Positions 50,701-60,227 of a DNA stretch of 64,000 nucleotides are shown piece by piece (position 1 is the first letter of the stretch; each line of letters opens with the position of its first letter). This DNA is from Amygdalobacter indicium. GTDB lineage: Bacteria > Bacillota > Clostridia > Saccharofermentanales > Fastidiosipilaceae. The position numbers and the translations under genes were made by a program. The stretch is taken from the NCBI RefSeq assembly GCF_029101545.1, contig NZ_CP118866.1:1054001-1118000 (forward strand), in the 5' to 3' direction. Below the pieces are notes generated by a model, which was not told the DNA's origin, made no database searches, and was given only the letters and a program-made list of their open reading frames with translations.

Positions 50701-52845
50701 TTAATTTCTTACTGTTTTTCTGCCGCTGAACAGCAATAAGCTCAACAGTCCGACTGCGACCAGATAAAGGCTCAATTTCCCGCTCGTTTCCGGTTTGTTG
50801 CCGACTGCAATCTGACGGGTCACTGTAATTTTAAGAGTCTGCTCACACTTAAATTCCTTCCCGCTTGTTGTTTTACCTGTAACTGTAATCTGATACGTTT
50901 TTGCACCTTTGCTGTCCAGTTCCTGTTGCAAGGAATTGTCTTTAATAATGCCGCTGATTGTACCGGCAGCCAGCACTTTCCTGTTATTGGGATCGGGAGC
51001 AGCGGGCGTGAATTTTAAGCCTATTTTTGCTAATTCCGTTTGCCAAGCCTGATCAAACGCAAAAGTCGGTAAGTTTTCCTCTTTTTGGCTTGTGACGGTA
51101 ATTTTAATCTGATTTATTTCCTGCCCCTCGTATACTGTCTGTTCAGGCGGCTGCGCTTCCATTTGCACATCAGCCGGCGGATAATCTATCTTATAATTCT
51201 GAAATAATGAGGTAGGTGTAAAGGTAATTTTCTGTGTCGGAAATAGCTGCATATCGGCGGGAATATTGTACTTTTGCCGCATCTCCTGCTCTTTGGCTTG
51301 AATAGCCTTGTCTACCTGATGTTTAACGATCTTCATATAATCTCCGGACGCCGGCTTGGAGGTATCAGTTTCAAAGTTCTCATTAACCCGGGAATCGTAG
51401 CATGCCGGTAATTGCAATGTTTCTGTTTTGTCTTTATAGGTTATTGTGATTTCTTTGTAATATTTAGCTTTGGCTCCCAGCTCCAGCAGATCCGGATTAT
51501 CCGTAACCACCAGATTTTTCAGAATGTAATCATTTTTCGTTTGCTCTTCCGTTTGACCGAACAGGTTGGGATCCTTCAGACTCAACTTGTTTATCAGTTT
51601 TGTTCTACCTTTTTCTGTTTTAGTATTTTTAGATGCAATCAAAGCATTTACATGCCTTGTTATATTTCTCTTTGTATATTCAAAGTCAACCTTCCAATTA
51701 TTCGCCACCAACACGCCTCTGAAGCCGGCAAAAGTATTTTGCAAGTTCGTTATACTGTAAAGACTACCACCCTTATAGTACAAATTCAGATTGCTGAAAT
51801 TAAGCACGAAGTCATCCGTTCCCGCATTTTGAAACATAGATTCCATATAAACGATGTTGAAGTTGGACTGCCATTTACTGAAATCCGTATAACCTGTAAG
51901 GCTCTCCATTCCTTGGAAGTAACTTCCAAAGTCAGTATTATGATTTGTTTGAAATTTCCATTTGCTTAACTCTTTAATGTCCTTAATTTCCGTAGCGTTT
52001 TTCAGTAAGGCGTAGGCAGATGTCATAAACCTGACATTAACATCGCCGATGTTGCCCAAAGAGGCGAGTTGGTTATTTTTTAAGAAAGAATGTGCCTGGA
52101 TGTCACGCGGCACTTTTCCTCGAGTTAATTCTTTGTAAAAATATATTCTTCCTTCAAAGTGCAAAGTATATCCCGGATGTTCAGCAATAAACTTTTCGAT
52201 AGCTTCAGCCTCAGCATTTCTAGCTGAAAAAAATTCATAATAATCTTTGTCTGCCTTTGTTGCATTACCATGTGCTATATCATCATCCTTAACTTCTTTT
52301 CCGGGATCTAAACACGTTATAAAGCCTTCCTTGGCGCCGTTTTTCGGACGGATAATTACCAGTTTGGCAGCATCATCAGCAATCGCCTCACAGCCCTGCA
52401 TCTTCATCACATCTGCCTCTTCCAGCTTATCGCGCCAAGGCGGCAAAGCGTCGCCGGTGAGAGCTTGCGGTGTATTTAAGTTGATTTGAGCCGAGCGCTG
52501 TTGCTGCAAAGCCTTTTCCGGCAGCGGCCGCGGCAAATAGTGATCGTTCTTTTTTTCTTCATTACTTGCAACTTCCGGCTTGTTCGCAGCTTCCTTAACA
52601 GTTGCAGGTTCAAGCTTCTTCTCAAGCGGCGTCAAGCCGGCCGTTGCCCTGTCCGGCTTTGCTGCACCTTCGGCCGGCAAAGCGGTCGAATTTGAAGCTT
52701 CTGCCACATCAGGCTGCAAAGTTGAATCTGCGGCCGAAGCAGCCGTTAAAGAGGCGGTATCCGCCGCGGCAACCTGTTGTAAAATAACTGAAGAAAAAAG
52801 CAAAAATGCTGCAAGAGCAACTGCCGTTACACGCTTAATAAACAC
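50701..52845 (-). CDS. Secreted surface protein with BspA-like segment
   Basis: 714 residues. Signal peptide MFIKRVTAVALAAFLLFSSV ending near VAAA. A low-complexity Ala/Pro/Lys stretch runs to ~residue 130. Residues ~225-390 (FGSYFQGMESLTGYTDFSKW, YMESMFQNAGTDDFVLNFS, LQNTFAG) have the MxxMFxxA repeat style of DUF285/BspA-type surface proteins. Two beta-rich segments follow (~430-660). The C-terminus NKPETSGKLSLYLVAVGLLS, hydrophobic helix and RKTVRN is a sorting signal without a true LPxTG. Probably wall-anchored; adhesion is a guess. No terminator was seen behind it. Confidence 0.82.
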   Translation of the reverse strand: MFIKRVTAVALAAFLLFSSVILQQVAAADTASLTAASAADSTLQPDVAEASNSTALPAEGAAKPDRATAGLTPLEKKLEPATVKEAANKPEVASNEEKKNDHYLPRPLPEKALQQQRSAQINLNTPQALTGDALPPWRDKLEEADVMKMQGCEAIADDAAKLVIIRPKNGAKEGFITCLDPGKEVKDDDIAHGNATKADKDYYEFFSARNAEAEAIEKFIAEHPGYTLHFEGRIYFYKELTRGKVPRDIQAHSFLKNNQLASLGNIGDVNVRFMTSAYALLKNATEIKDIKELSKWKFQTNHNTDFGSYFQGMESLTGYTDFSKWQSNFNIVYMESMFQNAGTDDFVLNFSNLNLYYKGGSLYSITNLQNTFAGFRGVLVANNWKVDFEYTKRNITRHVNALIASKNTKTEKGRTKLINKLSLKDPNLFGQTEEQTKNDYILKNLVVTDNPDLLELGAKAKYYKEITITYKDKTETLQLPACYDSRVNENFETDTSKPASGDYMKIVKHQVDKAIQAKEQEMRQKYNIPADMQLFPTQKITFTPTSLFQNYKIDYPPADVQMEAQPPEQTVYEGQEINQIKITVTSQKEENLPTFAFDQAWQTELAKIGLKFTPAAPDPNNRKVLAAGTISGIIKDNSLQQELDSKGAKTYQITVTGKTTSGKEFKCEQTLKITVTRQIAVGNKPETSGKLSLYLVAVGLLSLLLFSGRKTVRN

Positions 52846-53006
52846 TGTTCAAACCTGTTCTTTCCTAGCATCTAAATTTTATCTCTATAGTAATCATTTT
52901 CATAAGCAATAATGTATATTATTCAACATTTAGATTAAAAAAATGTAAACTTAGAAGTCGATACGCACAAAAGAAGCATTTACAGAAATCCGGTATTTTA
53001 ACAGCC

Positions 53007-54044
53007 TTAAGACAGCTCTTGCGCAATCTCCAACATTCGGGTGCGCGGCAAATTATGCAGGCGCGGGTAAGTCGAAGCGACGCTTGCAACTTGGCGATAT
53101 GCCATAATCTGTCTAGGGAAATTCGCTTGAGCTGCAGGCGGCAAAGAATAAACAGCGGGCGGCAAACTTAAAGCCCCAAGTAAATTGCGCAATTTGGCAG
53201 CTGAAAGCTCCGGTTCATTGGTGGTCTTAAGACAAAAACAAAAACTACCGATTTTAACTAACGGCAAACTGTATTCCAGCAAAGTCGGTAACGAGGAAAC
53301 TGCCCGAGCAACAACAAAATTATAGCTGTGCCGCGCCTGACTGTGCGCATAGTCTTCTACCCTTTGCCAGAGCAGATTACAAGGCAATTGCAAATCCCGG
53401 CAGACGAAATCCAGAAAAGCTAATTTTTTTCTAACCGTATCCAATAAATCACAAGTTAATTCCGGCAACAATATTGCCAAAATAATCCCCGGAATACCGG
53501 CGCCTGTCCCTATGTCCAGCAATTTCCCCGCAGCTGAGGAGTTCAACGCCTCTTTTATTCTGCCTGCCAACATAAAGCTGTCGAAAATGTCACTCGTTAC
53601 AATGTCTTGCGCTTTTTTTATCCGGCTGAGATTCAAATGTTGATTAACTGCAAGGCGTAAATAATAATACCGTAAAATTTTTTCATATTGTGACTTGGTC
53701 AGGCGCAACTTACAGCGAGAGGCAAGCAGCGTAATCACATCGGCCGCCAAGGAGGGATATTTCTCGCCCGTCATAGCCAAATTGCTGCTGAAATCCGTCG
53801 CTTGCAATTCATGCTCGAGCTCAATATAAGATGTCCGGGCAAAAATCCGGGCATAAAGTTGGGTCCCGAAATTCTCGTCTTTCTCCGCCTGCTCCTGCAC
53901 TTCCTTATCAGTCAGCTGCAGCAGAGCACAAGCCAACTGCCTGACTACAGCGACAGTTTCCGTATAATCCTCTATGCTGATATTAAAAGGTCGCAGCAAT
54001 TCCTGATAATTTATAGCTTTATTGCTTTTCCTGTTTTCTTTCAC
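53007..54044 (-). CDS. rsmG: 16S rRNA (guanine(527)-N7)-methyltransferase with N-terminal extension
   Basis: RsmG/GidB methylates G527 of 16S rRNA; its loss gives low-level streptomycin resistance. The core starts near RLTKSQYEKILRYYYLRLAV; the SAM site is LLDIGTGAGIPGIILAI; NFVVARAVSSLPTLLEYSLP follows. The start chosen is the GTG at 54044, with GGAAGG 8 nt upstream and overlapping the mnmG end by 26 nt. Reading further upstream in frame only re-reads mnmG. This leaves 345 residues against ~240, with about 110 extra N-terminal residues, helical and Glu/Gln-rich. The family motif HFLDSL is altered to DIFDSF. Confidence 0.88.
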   Translation of the reverse strand: MKENRKSNKAINYQELLRPFNISIEDYTETVAVVRQLACALLQLTDKEVQEQAEKDENFGTQLYARIFARTSYIELEHELQATDFSSNLAMTGEKYPSLAADVITLLASRCKLRLTKSQYEKILRYYYLRLAVNQHLNLSRIKKAQDIVTSDIFDSFMLAGRIKEALNSSAAGKLLDIGTGAGIPGIILAILLPELTCDLLDTVRKKLAFLDFVCRDLQLPCNLLWQRVEDYAHSQARHSYNFVVARAVSSLPTLLEYSLPLVKIGSFCFCLKTTNEPELSAAKLRNLLGALSLPPAVYSLPPAAQANFPRQIMAYRQVASVASTYPRLHNLPRTRMLEIAQELS

Positions 54045-56004
54045 GACGATAACCTTCCAAATATACGACCAAAACAGATATATCGGCAGGCGACACACCT
54101 GAGATTCTACTTGCCTGACCCAAATTTTTCGGCCGCTGTTCCTGCAATTTCTGTCTTGCTTCCAAGCGTAAACCGTGCAGACTGCTGTAATCAAGATCCG
54201 GCGGCAACAAACGGGACTCCATTTTGACAAAACGGGCAATTCTTTCCTGTTCAATTTTGATATAACCGGCATATTTAAGTTGTGTTTCAACGGCAAAAAT
54301 TATTTCCGGAGCTAAAGCCGGACGCTCGGAATCATAGGCCGCCGTTACATTGTAATTAAATTGCGGTCGACGTAATAATTCATCAAGATGACAAGTTTGC
54401 GTTAAATCCGGCAAATTCAAAGATTGCAGATAAGCATGGGCCTCCTGCGGTTTCACGCTAACTCCCTGTAAGCGTTTCAGCTCCGTTGCAACGGCTTCGA
54501 CTTTAGCTGAATATTTTTCATACCGCTCTCTACTGATTAAATGCGCCTTGTATGCTATATCGCTCAGACGCATATCGGCATTATCCTGTCTTAAAGACAA
54601 ACGATATTCCGTCCGGGAAGTCATCATCCGGTAAGGCTCTTTCGTTCCTTTGGTAACCAAATCGTCGATAAGTACACCGATATAAGCCTGATTACGCTGT
54701 AAAATCAAAGCTTCTTCGCCCCTTACCGCTAATGCCGCATTGGCACCGGCAATAAGTCCCTGACACGCAGCTTCTTCGTAACCGGAACTGCCGTTTGTTT
54801 GACCGGCGAAATACAAACCGGCGACCTTTTTGCTCTCCAAAGTCAGCTGCAATTCCAGCGGATCTATCAAATCGTACTCAATTGCATACGCCGTACGGGT
54901 AATTTCCGCCTTTTCCAAGCCGGCTATACTGTGCAATACCTGAATTTGCACATCTTCCGGTAAAGAACTCGATAAGCCGGATATATACAATTCTCTTGTA
55001 TCCAGTCCTGTAGGTTCAATAAACAATTGATGGCGTTCTTTATCGGCAAACTTCATCACTTTATCTTCTATTGACGGGCAATAACGTGTACCGGTACCGC
55101 TGATAAGGCCGCTGAATAAAGGTGAACGACTGATGTTATTTCTGATAATCGTATGCGTGGTGGGATTGGTATAAGTCACAAAACAGCTTTGTTGTTTTTC
55201 TTTAGCTAAAGGGTGGGCGATATACGAGGCTGTTGCATAACTGGGAGTATTAAGGAAACTGAAGGAGAAAGGTTCAGCATCGCCTTTTTGTTCTTCCATA
55301 CCGCTGAAATCACATGATCTTTTATGGATACGGACCGGGGTACCTGTCTTGAAACGTTGCATTCGGATACCTAAGGCGGCAATATTGCCGCTGAGGTATT
55401 CTGAATAAGCCAAGCTGTCGGGGCCTTGATGATATTTTTCCTGACCGACTATAATCTCCGAATTCAAATAGGTACCGGTGGTTATAATTACTTTTTGAGC
55501 CAAATAAGCAGCATGGAAACGGGAAACTATACCGAGAATTTTCTTCCCTTTGTCTGTTTGACACCACAACAAATCGACAATTTCCGCTTGTTTAATAAAC
55601 AAATTATCAATGTCTTCCAAGCGTAATTTCATATAACGTTGGTAGGCTTTGCGATCAATTTGCGCCCGCGGACTGTAAACTGCCGGGCCCTTGGAAGTGT
55701 TGAGCATCCGAAAATGAATGCCGTTCTTATCCGCAGCTTCTCCCATCAAGCCGCCCAACGCATCAATTTCCCGGACCAATTGTCCTTTGGCCGTTCCGCC
55801 GATGTGGGGGTTGCAGGGCATGTTGGCCAAACCGTCCATGGATAAGGTAAATAATCCTACTTTATCCACCGATTTACAAGCCGCATAAGCTGCCTCTATA
55901 CCGGCATGACCGGCACCGACTACAGCTACATCGAATCGATCCGCAATAAAAATATCCGCCGCCTGCAGTTCTGCTGCAATATTATTTATATCCAAAATCC
56001 GCAT
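54019..56004 (-). CDS. mnmG: tRNA uridine-5-carboxymethylaminomethyl modification enzyme MnmG
   Basis: FAD-dependent partner of MnmE in making cmnm5U34 in tRNA. DVAVVGAGHAGIEAAYAA is the FAD site. NMPCNPHIGGTAKGQLVREID and GLYFAGQTNGSSGYEEAACQGLIAGANAA (in pieces) are diagnostic. RTEYRLSLRQDNADMRL begins the C-terminal helical domain. 661 residues, about 30 longer than usual because of an N-terminal arm. AAAGGAG precedes the ATG. Confidence 0.97.
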   Translation of the reverse strand: MRILDINNIAAELQAADIFIADRFDVAVVGAGHAGIEAAYAACKSVDKVGLFTLSMDGLANMPCNPHIGGTAKGQLVREIDALGGLMGEAADKNGIHFRMLNTSKGPAVYSPRAQIDRKAYQRYMKLRLEDIDNLFIKQAEIVDLLWCQTDKGKKILGIVSRFHAAYLAQKVIITTGTYLNSEIIVGQEKYHQGPDSLAYSEYLSGNIAALGIRMQRFKTGTPVRIHKRSCDFSGMEEQKGDAEPFSFSFLNTPSYATASYIAHPLAKEKQQSCFVTYTNPTTHTIIRNNISRSPLFSGLISGTGTRYCPSIEDKVMKFADKERHQLFIEPTGLDTRELYISGLSSSLPEDVQIQVLHSIAGLEKAEITRTAYAIEYDLIDPLELQLTLESKKVAGLYFAGQTNGSSGYEEAACQGLIAGANAALAVRGEEALILQRNQAYIGVLIDDLVTKGTKEPYRMMTSRTEYRLSLRQDNADMRLSDIAYKAHLISRERYEKYSAKVEAVATELKRLQGVSVKPQEAHAYLQSLNLPDLTQTCHLDELLRRPQFNYNVTAAYDSERPALAPEIIFAVETQLKYAGYIKIEQERIARFVKMESRLLPPDLDYSSLHGLRLEARQKLQEQRPKNLGQASRISGVSPADISVLVVYLEGYRRERKQEKQ

Positions 56005-56046
56005 ACCATGCTCCTTTACCTCATCGGTGCTGACTGCTGCTTTTCG

Positions 56047-57525
56047 CTATTTTCCGACACAGAAACGGCTGAATATCGTCTCAATCACCGCTTCATCCGG
56101 TTTTTGACCGGTAATAAGTGCCAACTTTTCTAAACAAGCCTGCAACATTTGATCCAAAATATCTAAAGGCGGCAGCGAACCGCCTGCTGCTTCGTCCAAC
56201 TTTTGCAATATTGCGTCAATTTCACCCAATCCCTGATATTGCCGCAGCGAACTCACTTTAACGTTTTGTTGTAAGGACTGATCGCCCAAGCTGAGATAAT
56301 AATCATATAAGCTTGTCAAAATTTGCATTATCTCCGTCCGATTATATACGGAACAGGGCAAAACCGGATAATTCACGGCATATTGTTGCTTAATTTCACG
56401 CAAAAGTGGCTTGCAGACGGATAAATCCTGCTTGGTAACCACGAAAAACAACTTAATGCCTTTAGCTTGCAATTCCTGCAATAATTTAGTTGCCGGTAAA
56501 TTACCCTGTACGTAAGTTTCCCATTCCGGCGCCGACGTACTTGCATTGTCAACGGATAAGGCTGTATCGGTAGGTTCTCCCACCAGCCACAGAACAACAT
56601 CGGCCTCAAATGCACTTTTGAAGCTGCGCTTAATGCCCTCTTTCTCCACCTTATCGGAACTTTTACGAATGCCGGCGGTATCTTTGAATTGGTACAAAAT
56701 TCCTTTGTAACTTGTCTCCGCTTCTAAAACGTCACGTGTAGTGCCGGCAATATCCGTTACAATCGCCTTATCTTCATCAAGTATCGCATTGAGCAGACTC
56801 GACTTACCGGCATTGGGTGCACCTAATATTGCAATTTTTAAGCCTTCTTTAATTATTTTACCCTGGTTATAACCGGCCAGCAGAACTTGAAGTTGACGGC
56901 GAAGTTCGCCTGTTCTCCGCTTATATTCCGCCGCACTTATGTCATATTCGGGATATTCGGGAAATTCAATGGCCATTTGACATTTAGCCTCAAAATCCAG
57001 TAAATCGCTGTTGATTTTGCTGTATTGTCTGCCCAAAGCACCCGACAGCTGCTGCAAAGCCAACTTTTGCGCCTGTTTTTCCTCCGCTTGCAACAGATCC
57101 GCCAAACCTTCAGCTTCCGTCAAAGTAAATTTGCCGTTTAAAAAAGCACGTTTACTGAACTCACCTTTGGTCGCCAAACGACAACCGGCATGCTGACAGG
57201 CTTCCAGCAGTCTTGTACGACTGACACTGTTACCGTGACAGGAAATTTCGACCATCTCTTCCCCGGTATACGAATGCGGCTCTTTGTAGCGCAAAAGTAC
57301 AACTTCATCAACAGTTTCCTGCGTCAAAGGATCAATCACGTGACCGTACGCCGCCTGATAACCGTTCAAAGCAACAACTTTGCGCGTGCTGTTATTACTG
57401 CCGATAGGACCGAAACGGAATATTTTATCGGCCAACTGCGCAGCTCCCTGACCGGAAATACGCAAGACAGCCAGCGCTGCTGTACCGGGCGCGGTAGCAA
57501 AAGCACAAATAAGCTCATCATTCAT
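56047..57525 (-). CDS. mnmE: tRNA modification GTPase MnmE
   Basis: N-terminal tetrahydrofolate-binding domain (DTICA-like start ICAFATAPGTAALAVLRISG), helical domain, G domain (AILGAPNAGKSSLLNAIL, DTAGIR, TKQD) and the invariant C-terminal FCVGK, whose Cys is needed for the reaction. 492 residues against ~455, owing to an insertion in the G domain (~325-355). Acts with MnmG, which follows directly. AGGAG precedes the ATG. Confidence 0.97.
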   Translation of the reverse strand: MNDELICAFATAPGTAALAVLRISGQGAAQLADKIFRFGPIGSNNSTRKVVALNGYQAAYGHVIDPLTQETVDEVVLLRYKEPHSYTGEEMVEISCHGNSVSRTRLLEACQHAGCRLATKGEFSKRAFLNGKFTLTEAEGLADLLQAEEKQAQKLALQQLSGALGRQYSKINSDLLDFEAKCQMAIEFPEYPEYDISAAEYKRRTGELRRQLQVLLAGYNQGKIIKEGLKIAILGAPNAGKSSLLNAILDEDKAIVTDIAGTTRDVLEAETSYKGILYQFKDTAGIRKSSDKVEKEGIKRSFKSAFEADVVLWLVGEPTDTALSVDNASTSAPEWETYVQGNLPATKLLQELQAKGIKLFFVVTKQDLSVCKPLLREIKQQYAVNYPVLPCSVYNRTEIMQILTSLYDYYLSLGDQSLQQNVKVSSLRQYQGLGEIDAILQKLDEAAGGSLPPLDILDQMLQACLEKLALITGQKPDEAVIETIFSRFCVGK

Positions 57526-57601
57526 TAAAATGTACTCCTAAAATTAAACTGCCAAAACAGGAAGTTCCGGCAGTTTCAAAGGTCAATATAATCAGTTGCA
57601 A

Positions 57602-58381
57602 TTATCTTGCCGTATTCTCTGTATCATTATCGTCCAAATCGGCCAACTCTTCCGGCAACGGCATATTAGGTTGATAATCCTCACTCAAATCAATTACAAC
57701 ATAACGATTGGGCTCTTCGCCTTCGCTATAAGTCAAGATACCCTTGATGCCGGCCAAAGCTTCATGAATAACCCGGCGGTCCAACGAACGCATCGGATTC
57801 AGCTCATAAGCGTTGCCGTTAAGTAACGAACGTTTAGCTGTTTTTTTGGCCAGTAAAATCAAAGTATTTTTACGTTTTTCAAAATAATCGCCGATATCCA
57901 GAATAACCCGTTTGTCACAACCTGCTTGATGGACAACCAGAGAAGTCAAATATTGTAATGAACGTAAAGTTTCACCGCGGCGACCGATCAGAATACCGCA
58001 ATCCTCACCGGAAATATTAAAATGCAGCGTATCTTCCGACTCCTGACATTTCAAGACATTAGCAACATGCATGTTGGATAAAATATCCCGTAAAAACTTT
58101 TCGGCAGCGGCAATAGCAGCTTGAGTATCAGCGACAGTTGCCTCAGTTTTCTCGTGCTCTTCTTCCCCGACAACCTCTGCATTCTCACACGTCTCAGCCT
58201 GCTGTTTATCCTTTTCCGTCAGACGGACAACAGCCGCTTTTCTGCCGATACCCAGAAACGAACCGGCTTCAGGTTGTTGCAAAACGGTAACTTCGACTGC
58301 ATCTCTGGTTAAATTGAGTTCCTGTAAGCCGTTACTTACAGCTTCTTCTACAGTCTTACCCTTGACTTCAATACTTCTCAT
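57602..58381 (-). CDS. jag: Jag/KhpB RNA-binding protein
   Basis: 259 residues: N-terminal Jag domain (IEVKGKTVEEAVSNGLQEL), acidic linker (~75-100), KH-like domain (DCGILIGRRGETLRSLQYLT) and R3H domain (NPMRSLDRRVIHEALAGIKG). Binds RNA with KhpA and affects cell division and elongation. Conserved position between yidC and mnmE. AAAGGAG precedes the ATG. Confidence 0.95.
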   Translation of the reverse strand: MRSIEVKGKTVEEAVSNGLQELNLTRDAVEVTVLQQPEAGSFLGIGRKAAVVRLTEKDKQQAETCENAEVVGEEEHEKTEATVADTQAAIAAAEKFLRDILSNMHVANVLKCQESEDTLHFNISGEDCGILIGRRGETLRSLQYLTSLVVHQAGCDKRVILDIGDYFEKRKNTLILLAKKTAKRSLLNGNAYELNPMRSLDRRVIHEALAGIKGILTYSEGEEPNRYVVIDLSEDYQPNMPLPEELADLDDNDTENTAR

Positions 58382-58415
58382 ATTTTCTCCTTTATTAGGA
58401 CTACCTAAAATAAAT

Positions 58416-59447
58416 TTACTTTTTTAACTTATGTAACTCCGCTTTCACTTCATCTCTGGTTTTCAAAGATGTGCTGTCGGCTTGAGCCATTAAACGCTCA
58501 TACGGGCGCGTATAAATTATGTAGAACAAATACGTTTGCAACATCATCATCAGGTTACCGACAATCCAGTATAAGGTCATAGCCGTCGGCATCCACATGG
58601 AAAACATCAGCATCATCAGCGGCATTGTAATCAAAAGCGAACGATTCATAGTATTGGCGGTGTTATTCTCGGCGGAACGTGCCGGATTGACCTTGGCCAA
58701 ATCATTGGCTTCTTTGGTCTTAGCCATCATCGGATTCAGGCGTTGAGAGAGAATTTGCGGAAAAATAGAAGTTATCAAGTTCAAAAGGACAATGATCAGA
58801 ATAGGCAGCCAAACTTTGCTGTCCGGTCCGAAGTAGACTGTTATATCCCACTTGGGAATCAAGCCCAGATCAATTCCGAAGAAATTCAGACTGATTAAAT
58901 CCTGCGTTTTCATTAAGCCCTGATTGACCAAATCGGCTAAAACAGCCGGACTGTTATGCAAGGCATTAATCAATCCAATATTATCTGTCTCAATATTTTT
59001 AGCCACAGCTTCCGTAATCAAACCTTTTGTGGCTACGAAATCAGCAATTTTATGCAGAGAATCTATGGAAATGGAGCTGAGATAGGTAAACGGGGCAATA
59101 ACGACACGATAAATCGGCCACATCAATAAAATGCTCAAGAACATAAAGCCCATACCGCCGGTCATGGAAACTCCGTTTTCTTTGTACAAATTCATCATTT
59201 CCTGCTGGTAACGCATTTTATCTTTGCCGCAACTGCGCTGCAATTCCGCCAACTTGGGTTGTAAGGCTCGTTGGCGCAAAGAATTCTTGTGTTGTTTGAC
59301 ATTAAAAGGCATCAACAATATACGGACAGCTATACCGTAAATAAGAATAGCTATACCGTAGTTACCGGTAAGATTGTACAAGCCGCGCAAAACTGCACCG
59401 AAAAAGATATACAGCGGCTCCAATAGCAACGCTTGTGAAAGCATCAT
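58416..59447 (-). CDS. yidC: Membrane protein insertase YidC
   Basis: Oxa1/Alb3/YidC family insertase of 343 residues with five hydrophobic segments. The conserved Arg in the hydrophilic groove lies in ILIYGIAVRILLMPFNVKQ. The cytoplasmic loop KNSLRQRALQPKLAELQRSCG is typical. There is no lipobox, unlike Bacillus SpoIIIJ. The periplasmic-side loop between TM2 and TM3 is longer than usual (~130-190). AAGGAG precedes the ATG. yidD, normally between rnpA and yidC, is missing. Confidence 0.95.
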   Translation of the reverse strand: MMLSQALLLEPLYIFFGAVLRGLYNLTGNYGIAILIYGIAVRILLMPFNVKQHKNSLRQRALQPKLAELQRSCGKDKMRYQQEMMNLYKENGVSMTGGMGFMFLSILLMWPIYRVVIAPFTYLSSISIDSLHKIADFVATKGLITEAVAKNIETDNIGLINALHNSPAVLADLVNQGLMKTQDLISLNFFGIDLGLIPKWDITVYFGPDSKVWLPILIIVLLNLITSIFPQILSQRLNPMMAKTKEANDLAKVNPARSAENNTANTMNRSLLITMPLMMLMFSMWMPTAMTLYWIVGNLMMMLQTYLFYIIYTRPYERLMAQADSTSLKTRDEVKAELHKLKK

Positions 59448-59470
59448 TCAAATTCTCCTTGTTACATAAA

Positions 59471-59848
59471 CTAACGTCTAATTTTAGCATGAAGTGACAA
59501 ATTTTGTAAGATAGCAGCTAAATCGGCGATATATTTTTCACTTGAAAATTTTTCCGCCCGATGTTTAGCCACCAGAACGATATCAATAGGTGCGGTAAAT
59601 TGTTGTTTCAGCAAGTTAAAGTTAGCCTGATAAGCCAGACGCAAACGTCGCTTATAGTAGTTACGCCACACGGCATTGGGAGTTTGTTTGACGCAAGTGA
59701 CGCCTAAGCGTACATCGCCGTATTTTTTCGGGAAAATATAACAATTCAAATATTTGCCGATATACAATTGTCCTTTTTTCATAGTTTTGGAAAAACTATA
59801 AGGAGCTTTCAAGCGATTGTTGCGGCGCAAACGAGCTAATGCCATCAT
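59471..59848 (-). CDS. rnpA: Ribonuclease P protein component
   Basis: 125 residues, basic. LGVTCVKQTPNAVWRNYYKRRLR contains a form of the RNR motif that contacts the P RNA. IDIVLVAKHRAEKFSSEKY is the family's second block. Assists RNase P RNA in tRNA 5' maturation. Between rpmH and yidC as usual. The P RNA gene was not seen here. Confidence 0.94.
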   Translation of the reverse strand: MMALARLRRNNRLKAPYSFSKTMKKGQLYIGKYLNCYIFPKKYGDVRLGVTCVKQTPNAVWRNYYKRRLRLAYQANFNLLKQQFTAPIDIVLVAKHRAEKFSSEKYIADLAAILQNLSLHAKIRR

Positions 59849-59920
59849 TTCATCATCCTCATACTATAAAAAAAGGCTACCCCAAGCAGCCCTTTTTCAC
59901 AAAATAGAAAACTAAAGTAA

Positions 59921-60058
59921 TTACGCAGATAAGACTTTGCGTCCCTTCTGTCTGCGACGGCGCAAAACTTCACGGCCCGAAGCAGTTCTCATGCGTTTAC
60001 GGAAACCATGTTCACGGCTTCTTTGTTTCTTTTTGGGTTGAAACGTTCTTTTACTCAT
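59921..60058 (-). CDS. rpmH: 50S ribosomal protein L34
   Basis: 45 residues, MSKRTFQPKKKQRSREHGFR then KRMRTASGREVLRRRRQKG, ending RKVLSA. Canonical L34. GGAGG precedes the ATG. It normally faces dnaA and oriC; here its upstream neighbour is a permease gene on the same strand. Confidence 0.97.
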   Translation of the reverse strand: MSKRTFQPKKKQRSREHGFRKRMRTASGREVLRRRRQKGRKVLSA

Positions 60059-60162
60059 CGAAGTTTCCTCCTTAATAAATTGCAAGCAGTAAGAATTTTA
60101 GCCTGTTTTACGACTATTGTCAAATTCACCTGCTTGTTATATGCGCTGTTTCCGCTGTCCCG

Positions 60163-60207
60163 GAACAAAAGGCTTAAGCTACAGGTAAACAGGCCGAGCT
60201 TAAGCCT
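60163..60207 (-). terminator. Long-stem terminator after the permease gene
   Basis: AGGCTTAAGCT and AGCTTAAGCCT are perfect 11-nt complements with a 16-nt loop, followed by TTTTG on the minus strand, 21 nt past the permease stop. Confidence 0.75.
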
Positions 60208-60227
60208 CATATTTTAGTTAATAGCTG

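Noticed and set aside
53007..54296. A longer rsmG product starting at an ATG at 54296
   Set aside because: The extra 84 codons only re-read the mnmG coding end in another frame; the GTG at 54044 has a proper ribosome binding site.
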